From: Candidatus Atribacteria bacterium | GTDB taxonomy: Bacteria > Atribacterota > Atribacteria > Atribacterales > Atribacteraceae | DNA length: 6,550 nt | Direction of reading: 5' to 3' | Assembly (NCBI GenBank): GCA_003561145.1 | Contig: PWXL01000249.1 | Span: forward strand, 1 to 6,550 | Shown here: positions 1-5,444 of the stretch, piece after piece | Position numbering within the stretch: position 1 is the stretch's first letter | Layout: each line of letters opens with the position of its first letter | Made by a program: the position numbers and the translations under genes | Notes under the pieces: model-generated | Databases searched by the model: none | What the model was told of the DNA's origin: nothing | What the model saw: the letters and a program-made list of their open reading frames with translations, nothing else

Positions 1-90
1 AGGGTTGTATTGCGCCTGCAAGGAGTCAAAGTCCAGCCCGGCGCGACGCAGGCTTGCTGCTGCGAAGAGTTCACCGAGTGACCCCCGACC

Positions 91-119
91 TTGTCAAACT
101 CCGTCTCCCTCTTTATAAT
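91..119 (+). promoter_or_regulatory. Sigma-A promoter of the tRNA-Ser/SRP RNA transcript
   Basis: A -35 box TTGTCA (91-96, five of six consensus bases) and a perfect -10 box TATAAT (114-119) are separated by the optimal 17 bp. Transcription should begin near 126, about 19 bases ahead of the mature tRNA 5' end. This is the best promoter in the first 3 kb. It probably serves the tRNA and, because only 5 bp separate the two genes, the SRP RNA as well. The boxes are seen directly; the start site is inferred. Confidence 0.85.
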
Positions 120-144
120 GGACGGTGGAGAAAAATGACTTTTC

Positions 145-240
145 GGAGAGGTGGCTGAGTCTGGTTGAAGGCGCCCGCCTGGAGAGCGGGTAGGCAGGAG
201 ATTCCCTGTCTCGTGGGTTCAAATCCCACCCTCTCCGCCA
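145..240 (+). tRNA. tRNA-Ser (anticodon GGA)
   Basis: This is a class II tRNA with a full cloverleaf. The acceptor stem GGAGAGG (145-151) pairs with CCTCTCC (230-236). The anticodon stem CCCGC (174-178) pairs with GCGGG (186-190), and the loop CTGGAGA places anticodon GGA at 181-183, which reads UCC and UCU. The long variable arm is typical of serine tRNAs. The T arm GTGGG/CCCAC (213-217/225-229) encloses the standard TTCAAAT loop. Discriminator base G237 and an encoded CCA (238-240) complete the molecule. It directly precedes the SRP RNA gene, as in Bacillus subtilis. Because CCA is encoded, maturation needs exonucleolytic trimming rather than CCA addition. Confidence 0.97.
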
Positions 241-245
241 TATAT

Positions 246-527
246 GCCTCTAATCGTGCTAGACGGGGAGTTAGCGGTGCCCTGTACCTGCAATCCGCTA
301 CAGCAGGGTCGAACTCCGGAATGAGGCCGGTTTTTTCCGGTAACGGACAGGATACACGGCGATGATGGCCGGGTCTCACGCGACGAAACCCCACCAACCC
401 CGCCAGGCCCGGGAGGGAGCAACGGTACGTGGGGCTCTTCGGGTGCCGTGAGGGTTCCTGGCCGGAGCAGGTGGTCCTGTTGCCGGCCGCGGGGAGACAG
501 GTCGATTTCCGGTGCACGATTAGAGGC
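246..527 (+). ncRNA. ffs: Large bacterial signal recognition particle RNA (scRNA/SRP RNA with Alu domain)
   Basis: This RNA is the scaffold of the signal recognition particle; it binds Ffh and targets nascent membrane and secreted proteins to the translocon. The S-domain core lies at 401-427. Helix 8 is capped by CCC-GGGA-GGG (408-417), a GNRA tetraloop, followed by the AGCA asymmetric-loop bases (418-421). The rod (helix 5) is supported by pairs such as CTCACG (375-380) with CGTGAG (447-452), and GGCCGGG (367-373) with CCTGGCC (457-463, one G-U). The 5' Alu region shows GGAGTT (267-272) with AACTCC (312-317) and AGCGG (273-277) with CCGCT (295-299). The ends close in a perfect 14-bp helix (246-259 with 514-527). 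The length of about 280 nt is that of the Firmicutes large type, not the short 4.5S RNA of enterics. Its place between tRNA-Ser and dnaX matches B. subtilis scr. Exact mature ends are uncertain by several bases. Confidence 0.95.
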
Positions 528-535
528 AATTTTTT
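514..535 (+). terminator. Probable terminator or 3' processing region of the SRP RNA
   Basis: The 3' strand of the terminal helix (514-527) is followed by AA and a run of six T (530-535). The pairing partner is at the far 5' end of the same RNA (246-259), so this is not a compact local hairpin. It may nevertheless act as an intrinsic terminator once the rod has folded. The T-run ends 9 bases before the dnaX Shine-Dalgarno, so dnaX would need read-through or a promoter that I could not identify. Confidence 0.45.
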
Positions 536-544
536 GTTCCTTTT

Positions 545-559
545 GGAGTGAGAAAGTTG
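545..559 (+). promoter_or_regulatory. Ribosome binding site that selects a TTG start for dnaX
   Basis: GGAG (545-548, within GGAGTGA) lies 8 nt before an in-frame TTG (557-559). The alternative GTG at 548 overlaps the GGAG itself and has only T-rich sequence upstream. The in-frame GTG at 584 has no Shine-Dalgarno. TTG at 557 is therefore the best-supported start. Confidence 0.65.
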
Positions 560-2341
560 GAGCAAACAGGACCCCTCCAGAAAGTGCAGGATCATATTCC
601 GTATCTCACCTTGTACAGAAAGTGGCGGCCCCGCCGGTTTTCTGATGTAGCCGGACAGGATATACCGTTACGTATTCTGTCCAATTCGCTGAAAGAGGGT
701 CGTGTCAATCATGCCTGGCTCTTTTGCGGTCCTCGGGGCATTGGGAAAACCACCACGGCACGCATCTTGGCCATGTCCCTCAACTGTACCACCAAGGAGC
801 CTGTATCGGCCGAGCCCTGCGGGGAGTGCGAAAATTGCCGGAGCATTCAGGCAGGAAGCTCTCTTGACGTGGTCGAGATCGATGCCGCCTCCCACCGGGG
901 TATCGATGAAATCCGGGAACTGCGTGACAGGGTAAAATATTCTCCCCTGCGCTCCCGCTACAAGGTGTACATCATCGACGAGGTTCATATGCTCACCAAC
1001 GAAGCCTTCAACGCACTTTTGAAAACACTGGAAGAACCCCCCTCTCACGCCGTTTTCGTATTGGCGACCACCGATCCACACCGCCTGCCGGAAACCATCC
1101 TCTCACGATGTACCCGTCTTATGTTCAACCGAATTGATCTTGATACCACGGTGAACCAGTTACAAAAGGTAGCCTCACAAGAGGGAATCGAATTGGAAGA
1201 GGAAGTCCTGTACCTGGTAGCCCGCAAGGCCGACGGCGCTTTACGCGACGCTCTCAGTCTGCTGGAACAGCTCGCCGCCTGGGGGGACCGGGTGGACTGC
1301 ACCACTGCTGCTCATATTTTACGGGAAGTGGATACAGAGGATCTCGACGGCCTGTTCCAATCTTTGAAGACGGGCAATGCGGGAGCGGCCCTGGTGTACA
1401 TGAACCGCTGGCTGAGGGACGGCGTAGGAACTGAAGATTTGCACGGGAGTCTCGTGTCATATTTTCACTCCCTTTTGCTGGCCAAGGTGTTGGACGACCG
1501 CTCCCTGGCCCGCTTATCGGAAAAGCGTTGGAAAAAGGCTGTCGCTGTGCTCCAGGGGGTCTCCCGGGACTCCCTGCGCAGGGCATTGGTTCTTTTACAA
1601 AACACCGCCGGAGAAATTCGGCGCTCCTCCCAGCCCCAGGTGTTGCTCGAGCTGGTGATTTTGGATATAATCGATGTTCTGGGTACGGGGAGCGTATCGC
1701 AGACAACTGCCCCTTCTTCGGAACGCCAGAAAATCCCTTCTTCCTTGGCAGGGGATGGGGAGAGAGTTGAAAAGCCCTTGCCTGTTCAGAACGAGGCAGA
1801 CACCCCGCCCAAGGAGGCGAAAACAGCCGAGGGAACAGGCACGGCAGAAGGTGCCGGTAATGATGTGTGGACCCGTTCCCTGAAAGAAATAAAGAATGCG
1901 CGGATTTCTCTCTATGCTTTCCTGCAGGAAGCAGAATACCGGGAATGTGATACCTCCCGGGTCATCCTGACCTTCGGGTCAGACTGCCGGTTTCACAAGG
2001 AAAGCGTTGAGCGAAGAGAAAATATGGTGTATTTATCAGATCTCCTCTCACGACTGCGGGGAAGCGCGTGCCGAATAGAGTGCCGTATCGATGAAGGGAA
2101 GCGCCGCAGCGCCCCGGAGATCGAAGAACCTCTCCAGGAACCCTTTCCCGGACAGTCTCAGAAGGGCTCAATGCCCGGGGATGTGAGGAAAAATACGCTC
2201 CTTTCTCAGGTAACCGACCTGTTTTCCGGCTTCGTAGTAAGCTACACACGTTCGGAAGACCCCCTGAAAGGAGGGTTGGAGGATGCAGAATATGAGAAAC
2301 TTAATGAAAGAAGCCCAGAAAATGCAGGCGAAAATGGCTAA
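557..2341 (+). CDS. dnaX: DNA polymerase III subunit gamma/tau (clamp-loader ATPase)
   Basis: DnaX is the motor of the replicative clamp loader: it hydrolyses ATP to open the beta clamp and place it on primed DNA, and it tethers the polymerase. The 594-residue product (counting from TTG 557) begins with the family signature LYRKWRP after a slightly long leader. The AAA+ module shows Walker A GPRGIGKT (58-65), a four-cysteine zinc module (Cys77, 88, 91, 94), Walker B VYIIDEVHML (137-146), the arginine-finger SRC (183-185) and sensor 2 GALRDALS (227-234). A helical collar domain follows to roughly residue 370. Then comes a hydrophilic Glu/Ala/Pro-rich linker (about 380-440) and a weakly conserved C-terminal domain. 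Length is normal for a Firmicutes tau. The 3' end runs 59 nt into ebfC. I see no A-rich slippery heptamer of the Escherichia coli type and no long A-run of the Thermus type, so a short gamma form is not predicted. A start at GTG 548 would add three residues. Confidence 0.97.
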   Translation: MEQTGPLQKVQDHIPYLTLYRKWRPRRFSDVAGQDIPLRILSNSLKEGRVNHAWLFCGPRGIGKTTTARILAMSLNCTTKEPVSAEPCGECENCRSIQAGSSLDVVEIDAASHRGIDEIRELRDRVKYSPLRSRYKVYIIDEVHMLTNEAFNALLKTLEEPPSHAVFVLATTDPHRLPETILSRCTRLMFNRIDLDTTVNQLQKVASQEGIELEEEVLYLVARKADGALRDALSLLEQLAAWGDRVDCTTAAHILREVDTEDLDGLFQSLKTGNAGAALVYMNRWLRDGVGTEDLHGSLVSYFHSLLLAKVLDDRSLARLSEKRWKKAVAVLQGVSRDSLRRALVLLQNTAGEIRRSSQPQVLLELVILDIIDVLGTGSVSQTTAPSSERQKIPSSLAGDGERVEKPLPVQNEADTPPKEAKTAEGTGTAEGAGNDVWTRSLKEIKNARISLYAFLQEAEYRECDTSRVILTFGSDCRFHKESVERRENMVYLSDLLSRLRGSACRIECRIDEGKRRSAPEIEEPLQEPFPGQSQKGSMPGDVRKNTLLSQVTDLFSGFVVSYTRSEDPLKGGLEDAEYEKLNERSPENAGENG

Positions 2342-2594
2342 ACTCCAGGAAGAGCTGAAGGAAATGACCGTCGAGGCCCAAAGCGGAGGCGGGATGGTAA
2401 AGGTGGTTTGCAGCGGGCAGCAAGAGGTGCGCTCTATTACCATCGATCCGGAACTCCTGGAAGAAAAAGACCTGGAGATGTTACAGGATTTGGTTTTAGC
2501 TGCGGTGAACGAGGCGCTGGCCCGATCCCGCGAACTCTCACAGGAAGAAATGGCTAAAATTACAGGCGGCCTCAACCTGCCGGGAATGTTTTAA
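2283..2594 (+). CDS. ebfC: YbaB/EbfC family nucleoid-associated DNA-binding protein
   Basis: Members of this small family (YaaK in B. subtilis, YbaB in E. coli) form dimers shaped like tweezers that bind DNA and associate with the nucleoid; their exact cellular role is unsettled. The 103-residue product has the usual length. It starts with a Met/Lys/Gln-rich amphipathic helix (about 1-30, repeated M-Q-K-M spacing), then the conserved GGGMVKV strand (36-42), the core LQDLVLAAVNEAL (68-80) and the C-terminal GLNLPGMF. An excellent Shine-Dalgarno AAAGGAGGG (2266-2274) sits 8 nt before ATG 2283, which fixes the start even though it lies inside dnaX. The overlap in a different frame suggests translational coupling to dnaX. 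Position between dnaX and recR is conserved widely in bacteria. Confidence 0.95.
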   Translation: MQNMRNLMKEAQKMQAKMAKLQEELKEMTVEAQSGGGMVKVVCSGQQEVRSITIDPELLEEKDLEMLQDLVLAAVNEALARSRELSQEEMAKITGGLNLPGMF

Positions 2595-2599
2595 TAACA

Positions 2600-2621
2600 G
2601 GCTTCCCGGTTTCGGGTAGCC
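2600..2621 (+). repeat. Small inverted repeat (hairpin) between ebfC and recR
   Basis: Bases 2600-2608 can pair with 2613-2621 around a GTTT loop (2609-2612), with a single T-T mismatch. No T-tract follows, so it is not an intrinsic terminator. It ends 6 bases before the recR Shine-Dalgarno and could modulate recR translation or protect mRNA ends; both roles are inference. Confidence 0.4.
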
Positions 2622-2627
2622 ACCGAC

Positions 2628-2644
2628 GAGGTGAAGACGGTTTG
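2628..2644 (+). promoter_or_regulatory. Ribosome binding site that selects a TTG start for recR
   Basis: GAGGTGA (2628-2634), a seven-base match to the 16S anti-Shine-Dalgarno complement, lies 7 nt before TTG 2642. No ATG or GTG is available near the expected N-terminus, and the RecR family start aligns here. Confidence 0.8.
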
Positions 2645-3259
2645 ACAGATACGTACCCTGAGTCTTTGAGGCGCCTCATCGCCGCCTTTTCCCGCTTGCC
2701 GGGTATCGGACCAAAAAGTGCCCAAAGACTTGCTTTTTTTCTCATCAAATCGACTCCAGATGAAGCAGGGGAGCTTGCCCGCTCGCTCACAGAAATAAAA
2801 GAAAAAATACGTCTGTGCAGCGACTGCGGGTTTTACGCGGATAAGGAGCGATGCGCCGTGTGCACCGATCCTGCCCGTGACCGTTCGACATTGTGTGTGG
2901 TTGAGCGCCCCCAGGATGTCCTTATTATCGAAAAGGCCGGATACCGAGGCCTGTATCATGTACTGGGGGGCTCTATATCTCCCATGAAGGGGGTTGGCCC
3001 GGAAGACCTCTCTATCGAAACCCTGGTAGAGCGGCTGCGCGGCAAGGGACAGGGAATGATTCGGGAAGTCATTCTGGCAACCAATCCCTCCCTCGACGGG
3101 GAGGCAACAGCCCTGTATATCGCCCGCAAAATCAGGCCACTGGGTCTGCGAACCACCATTATCGCACGGGGTCTTCCTCTCGGTGGAGATCTCGAGTTTA
3201 CAGACGAGGGAACCCTCACCCAAGCACTGGAAGGAAGAAGGGATTTTCTTGCCGACTGA
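2642..3259 (+). CDS. recR: Recombination mediator protein RecR
   Basis: RecR works with RecF and RecO to load RecA on single-stranded gaps during recombinational repair; it forms a ring-shaped clamp on DNA. The 205-residue product is close to the usual length of about 200. It shows the N-terminal helix-hairpin-helix LPGIGPKSAQRLAF (19-32), the zinc-binding cysteines 59, 62, 71 and 74, and a Toprim domain from about residue 82. The Toprim domain contains the acidic residue E88 in CVVE, the GGSISPMKGVGPEDL segment (109-123) and the ATNPSLDGEATALY motif (146-159). The C-terminal LEGRRDF is also typical of the family. Translation begins at TTG 2642 with a strong Shine-Dalgarno. It follows ebfC by 47 bp, the normal dnaX-ebfC-recR order, and is probably on the same transcript. 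No terminator follows it. Confidence 0.97.
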   Translation: MTDTYPESLRRLIAAFSRLPGIGPKSAQRLAFFLIKSTPDEAGELARSLTEIKEKIRLCSDCGFYADKERCAVCTDPARDRSTLCVVERPQDVLIIEKAGYRGLYHVLGGSISPMKGVGPEDLSIETLVERLRGKGQGMIREVILATNPSLDGEATALYIARKIRPLGLRTTIIARGLPLGGDLEFTDEGTLTQALEGRRDFLAD

Positions 3260-3276
3260 GCGGTTTCCCCTATACG
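3249..3276 (+). promoter_or_regulatory. Weak candidate promoter for the por operon
   Basis: TTGCCG (3249-3254) and TATACG (3271-3276) are separated by 16 bp; each box matches four of six consensus bases. It overlaps the 3' end of recR and lies about 90 bp ahead of porG. It is the best candidate in the 109-bp recR-porG gap, but matches of this quality arise by chance. The por genes may instead be read through from upstream. Confidence 0.25.
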
Positions 3277-3354
3277 CTTCTCCTCAATGAAATGCAAGGG
3301 AGCCATTCAGAATCACAACAAGAAACAGAATACGGATAAGGAAAAGCCGAACGG

Positions 3355-3371
3355 AAGGAGGACTTACGTTG
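3355..3371 (+). promoter_or_regulatory. Ribosome binding site that selects a TTG start for porG
   Basis: AAGGAGG (3355-3361) lies 7 nt before TTG 3369. The encoded N-terminus (MQKLIEIRWHGRGGQG) aligns with the normal start of the gamma subunit, so a longer or shorter form is unlikely. Confidence 0.85.
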
Positions 3372-3941
3372 CAAAAACTTATTGAAATCAGATGGCATGG
3401 CCGGGGGGGGCAGGGTGTTGTGACCGCTTCCCGCATACTTGCCGAGGCCATGCTCAAAGAGGGCAAGTACTTCCAGGCCTTCCCCGAGTACGGGCCGGAA
3501 CGGATGGGTGCCCCGGTAAAGGCCTTCAACCGGGTGAATGACAAACCGATTCGTATCCACTGCGGGGTTACCCACCCTGATCTCGTCATTGTGATCGACC
3601 CGACCCTGCTGGGAACGATTGACGTCCTGGAGGGTATGAAAGAGGGGGGAACGCTGGTGGCCAACTATGATGGTTCTCCCAAGGAACTGCGCGAACTTCT
3701 CGGGTTTAACACCGGTAAGGTATTTACCCTCAACGCTTCGCTCATTTCCAGGGAAGTACTGGGTCGCGTTATGGCCAATACCCCAATGCTGGGGGGAGTG
3801 TGCCGGGCATTCGACCAAATATCCCTAAAGAGCGCGTCCGAGGCGTTGAGGGCCCAGTTTGGAGAAAAGCTGCGCCCGGAAATTATCGAAAAGAATCTTA
3901 CCTGCCTGAAACGAGCTTACGAGGAGGCACAACAGGGATGA
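3369..3941 (+). CDS. porG: Pyruvate:ferredoxin oxidoreductase, gamma subunit
   Basis: This is the gamma subunit (domain III equivalent) of the heterotetrameric 2-oxoacid:ferredoxin oxidoreductase, which converts pyruvate + CoA to acetyl-CoA + CO2 with reduction of ferredoxin, reversibly, in the cytoplasm. The domain contributes to CoA binding. The 190-residue product is full length. It shows the conserved N-terminal loop GRGGQGVVTAS (11-21), the FPEYGPERMGAPVKAF segment (38-53), and the LGGVCRAF region (141-148). Translation starts at TTG with a strong ribosome binding site. Its stop overlaps the porD start by 4 bp (ATGA), a sign of translational coupling. A run of eight G (3403-3410) encodes part of the GRGGQG loop. 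The family also includes 2-ketoisovalerate and phenylglyoxylate enzymes; pyruvate is preferred because of the alpha and beta subunits. Confidence 0.93.
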   Translation: MQKLIEIRWHGRGGQGVVTASRILAEAMLKEGKYFQAFPEYGPERMGAPVKAFNRVNDKPIRIHCGVTHPDLVIVIDPTLLGTIDVLEGMKEGGTLVANYDGSPKELRELLGFNTGKVFTLNASLISREVLGRVMANTPMLGGVCRAFDQISLKSASEALRAQFGEKLRPEIIEKNLTCLKRAYEEAQQG

Positions 3942-4225
3942 GCAAACAAAAAGGAGCAAAGGATCTTGTTCCCGGCGGCATGATTACGGAAGCAGGAAAC
4001 GCCCGGGAATACGAAACCGGTGATTGGCGAACAGAAAAGCCGGACGTGGATCATGACAAGTGCATACATTGTTTTTTCTGCTGGGCCTATTGTCCCGACT
4101 CAAGTATCATTGTTGACCCCGAAGAAGGCAAAATGAAGGGATTCGACTTCAAGCATTGCAAGGGTTGCGGTATTTGCGCCCGCATTTGTCCCAAAAACGC
4201 CATTACCATGGTCTCAGAACGATAG
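3938..4225 (+). CDS. porD: Pyruvate:ferredoxin oxidoreductase, delta subunit (2[4Fe-4S] ferredoxin-like)
   Basis: The delta subunit carries electrons from the thiamine-bound intermediate out to soluble ferredoxin. The 95-residue product has two classic [4Fe-4S] motifs of the CxxCxxCxxxCP type: Cys42, 45, 48, 52 and Cys74, 77, 80, 84. They are preceded by the PorD-family lead TGDWRTEKPDVD (27-38). No ligand is missing. The ATG at 3938 overlaps the porG stop (ATGA) and has GAGGAGG (3921-3927) upstream at a slightly long 10-nt spacing. The reading frame stays open further upstream inside porG, but that extension has no similarity to the family and is not part of the gene. Confidence 0.94.
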   Translation: MSKQKGAKDLVPGGMITEAGNAREYETGDWRTEKPDVDHDKCIHCFFCWAYCPDSSIIVDPEEGKMKGFDFKHCKGCGICARICPKNAITMVSER

Positions 4226-4249
4226 CAGAGAAGGAAGAGAGGAAACGAA

Positions 4250-5431
4250 ATGGGTACAGTTTTAGGACTTAACGGGAATTCGGCCGTAGCGCACGCCATG
4301 CGGCAGGTCAATCCGCACGTTGTGGCCGCTTACCCTATAACACCCCAGACCGATTGCGTAGAAAGATTTGCCGAATTCGTGGCCGACGGGCGTGTCGACA
4401 CCGAATTCGTTACCGTGGAAAGTGAACACAGCGCCATGAGCGCATGTGTAGGGGCAGCTGCCGGAGGAGGCCGCGTGATGACGGCCACATCCGCGAACGG
4501 CCTTGCCCTTATGTGGGAAATTGTCTATATCGCGGCCAGCATGCGGCTCCCCATCGTCATGATGGTTGCCAACCGTGCTCTTTCCGGAAACATCAACATC
4601 CACTGTGATCACTCCGACACCATGGGAGCGCGTGACTCGGGATGGATTCAGCTTTTTTCAGAGAATGCCCAGGAAGCGTATGACAACATTATCATGGCCA
4701 TAAAGATCGCTGAAGACATGAGCGTGCGCCTACCCGTTATGGTTACCCAGGACGGCTTTATCATCAGCCACGCCCTGGAACGCATGGAACTTCTGGATGA
4801 CGAGGAAGTACAGAAGTTTATCGGCCCTTACAAAGAACGCTACCCCATGTTGGATTTAAAGAACCCCGTCACCTATGGACCGCTTGACCTGTTTGATTAT
4901 TACTTCGAACACAAATGGTCCCAAATCGATGCGGTTGAACACTGTCTTCCGATCATCCAGAAAGGGAGTGACGAATTCGGCGAGCTATCCGGCCGGAATT
5001 ATGAGCTCCTTGAAAGCTACAAGCTCGATGACGCCGAGTTTGGCGTTATAGCGCTCGGTTCCACGTGCGGCACCGCCAAGGAGGCCGTTGACCGCATGCG
5101 GGAAGCGGGGAAAAAAGTTGGATTGCTCAAGGTACGTTGTTTCCGCCCATTCCCTACCGAGCATATCATCAAGGCTCTTTCTCCCCTCAAGGGAGTAGCT
5201 GTACTTGATCGTTCGTCAACTTTCGGGGGATTCGGCGGACCGGTATTCAATGAAGTACGTTCTGCGCTATACGATGCTCCCGAGCGTCCGCTGGTCATCG
5301 ACTTCCTGTACGGACTCGGGGGGCGTGATATTTTCATGGAAGACATAGAAGTGGCTTTTCAGCGCATCGAAGGGGTGGTCACAAAGGGACGCATAGATAC
5401 CCACGTTGACTTCCTCGGCCTGAGAGAGTAA
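4250..5431 (+). CDS. porA: Pyruvate:ferredoxin oxidoreductase, alpha subunit
   Basis: The alpha subunit provides the pyrimidine-binding (domain I) half and the transketolase C-terminal-like domain (domain II) of the enzyme. The 393-residue product has the standard length. It shows YPITPQT (28-34), whose Thr31 by homology contacts substrate; VESEHSAMS (56-64), whose Glu59 by homology contacts the thiamine diphosphate aminopyrimidine; and the ATSANGLALMWE segment (79-90). The NRALSGNINIHCDHSD segment follows from residue 108, with Arg109 a likely substrate contact, and then RDSGWIQLF. The C-terminal half carries GSTCGTAKEAVD and a DRSSTFGGFGGP segment. The NINIHCDHSD/RDSGWIQ pattern fits pyruvate synthase better than ketoisovalerate or indolepyruvate enzymes. 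The ribosome binding site is AGAGGA (4238-4243), 6 nt from ATG, and the gene follows porD by 24 bp. Residue roles are from family knowledge, not tested here. Confidence 0.95.
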   Translation: MGTVLGLNGNSAVAHAMRQVNPHVVAAYPITPQTDCVERFAEFVADGRVDTEFVTVESEHSAMSACVGAAAGGGRVMTATSANGLALMWEIVYIAASMRLPIVMMVANRALSGNINIHCDHSDTMGARDSGWIQLFSENAQEAYDNIIMAIKIAEDMSVRLPVMVTQDGFIISHALERMELLDDEEVQKFIGPYKERYPMLDLKNPVTYGPLDLFDYYFEHKWSQIDAVEHCLPIIQKGSDEFGELSGRNYELLESYKLDDAEFGVIALGSTCGTAKEAVDRMREAGKKVGLLKVRCFRPFPTEHIIKALSPLKGVAVLDRSSTFGGFGGPVFNEVRSALYDAPERPLVIDFLYGLGGRDIFMEDIEVAFQRIEGVVTKGRIDTHVDFLGLRE

Positions 5432-5444
5432 GGAGGTTACATTC

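Noticed and set aside
113..595. Open frame on the minus strand across the tRNA and SRP RNA
   Set aside because: It is antisense to two structural RNA genes, so its codons are dictated by RNA pairing; the product resembles translated RNA-gene sequence.
1531..1537. Possible -1 slippery heptamer G-AAA-AAG in dnaX
   Set aside because: The first base breaks the X-XXY-YYZ rule, no adjacent stimulatory Shine-Dalgarno or stem was evident, and the -1 frame does not stop soon.
1254..1706. 150-codon open frame on the minus strand inside dnaX
   Set aside because: It lies fully within well-conserved dnaX coding sequence, has no ribosome binding site or recognisable domain, and is Pro/Arg/Gly-rich as expected for an antisense shadow.
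2591..3223. 210-codon open frame on the minus strand opposite recR
   Set aside because: recR has every family motif on the + strand. The antisense product shows no domain and no upstream promoter or Shine-Dalgarno was seen.
3287..3385. Possible 32-codon ORF in the recR-porG gap
   Set aside because: There is no Shine-Dalgarno before its ATG, it runs through the porG ribosome binding site and start, and the Lys/Asn-rich product is unremarkable.
3800..3937. In-frame upstream extension of porD beginning at an ATG inside porG
   Set aside because: It reads porG codons in another frame, has no family similarity, and the ATG at 3938 has both the coupling overlap and a Shine-Dalgarno.
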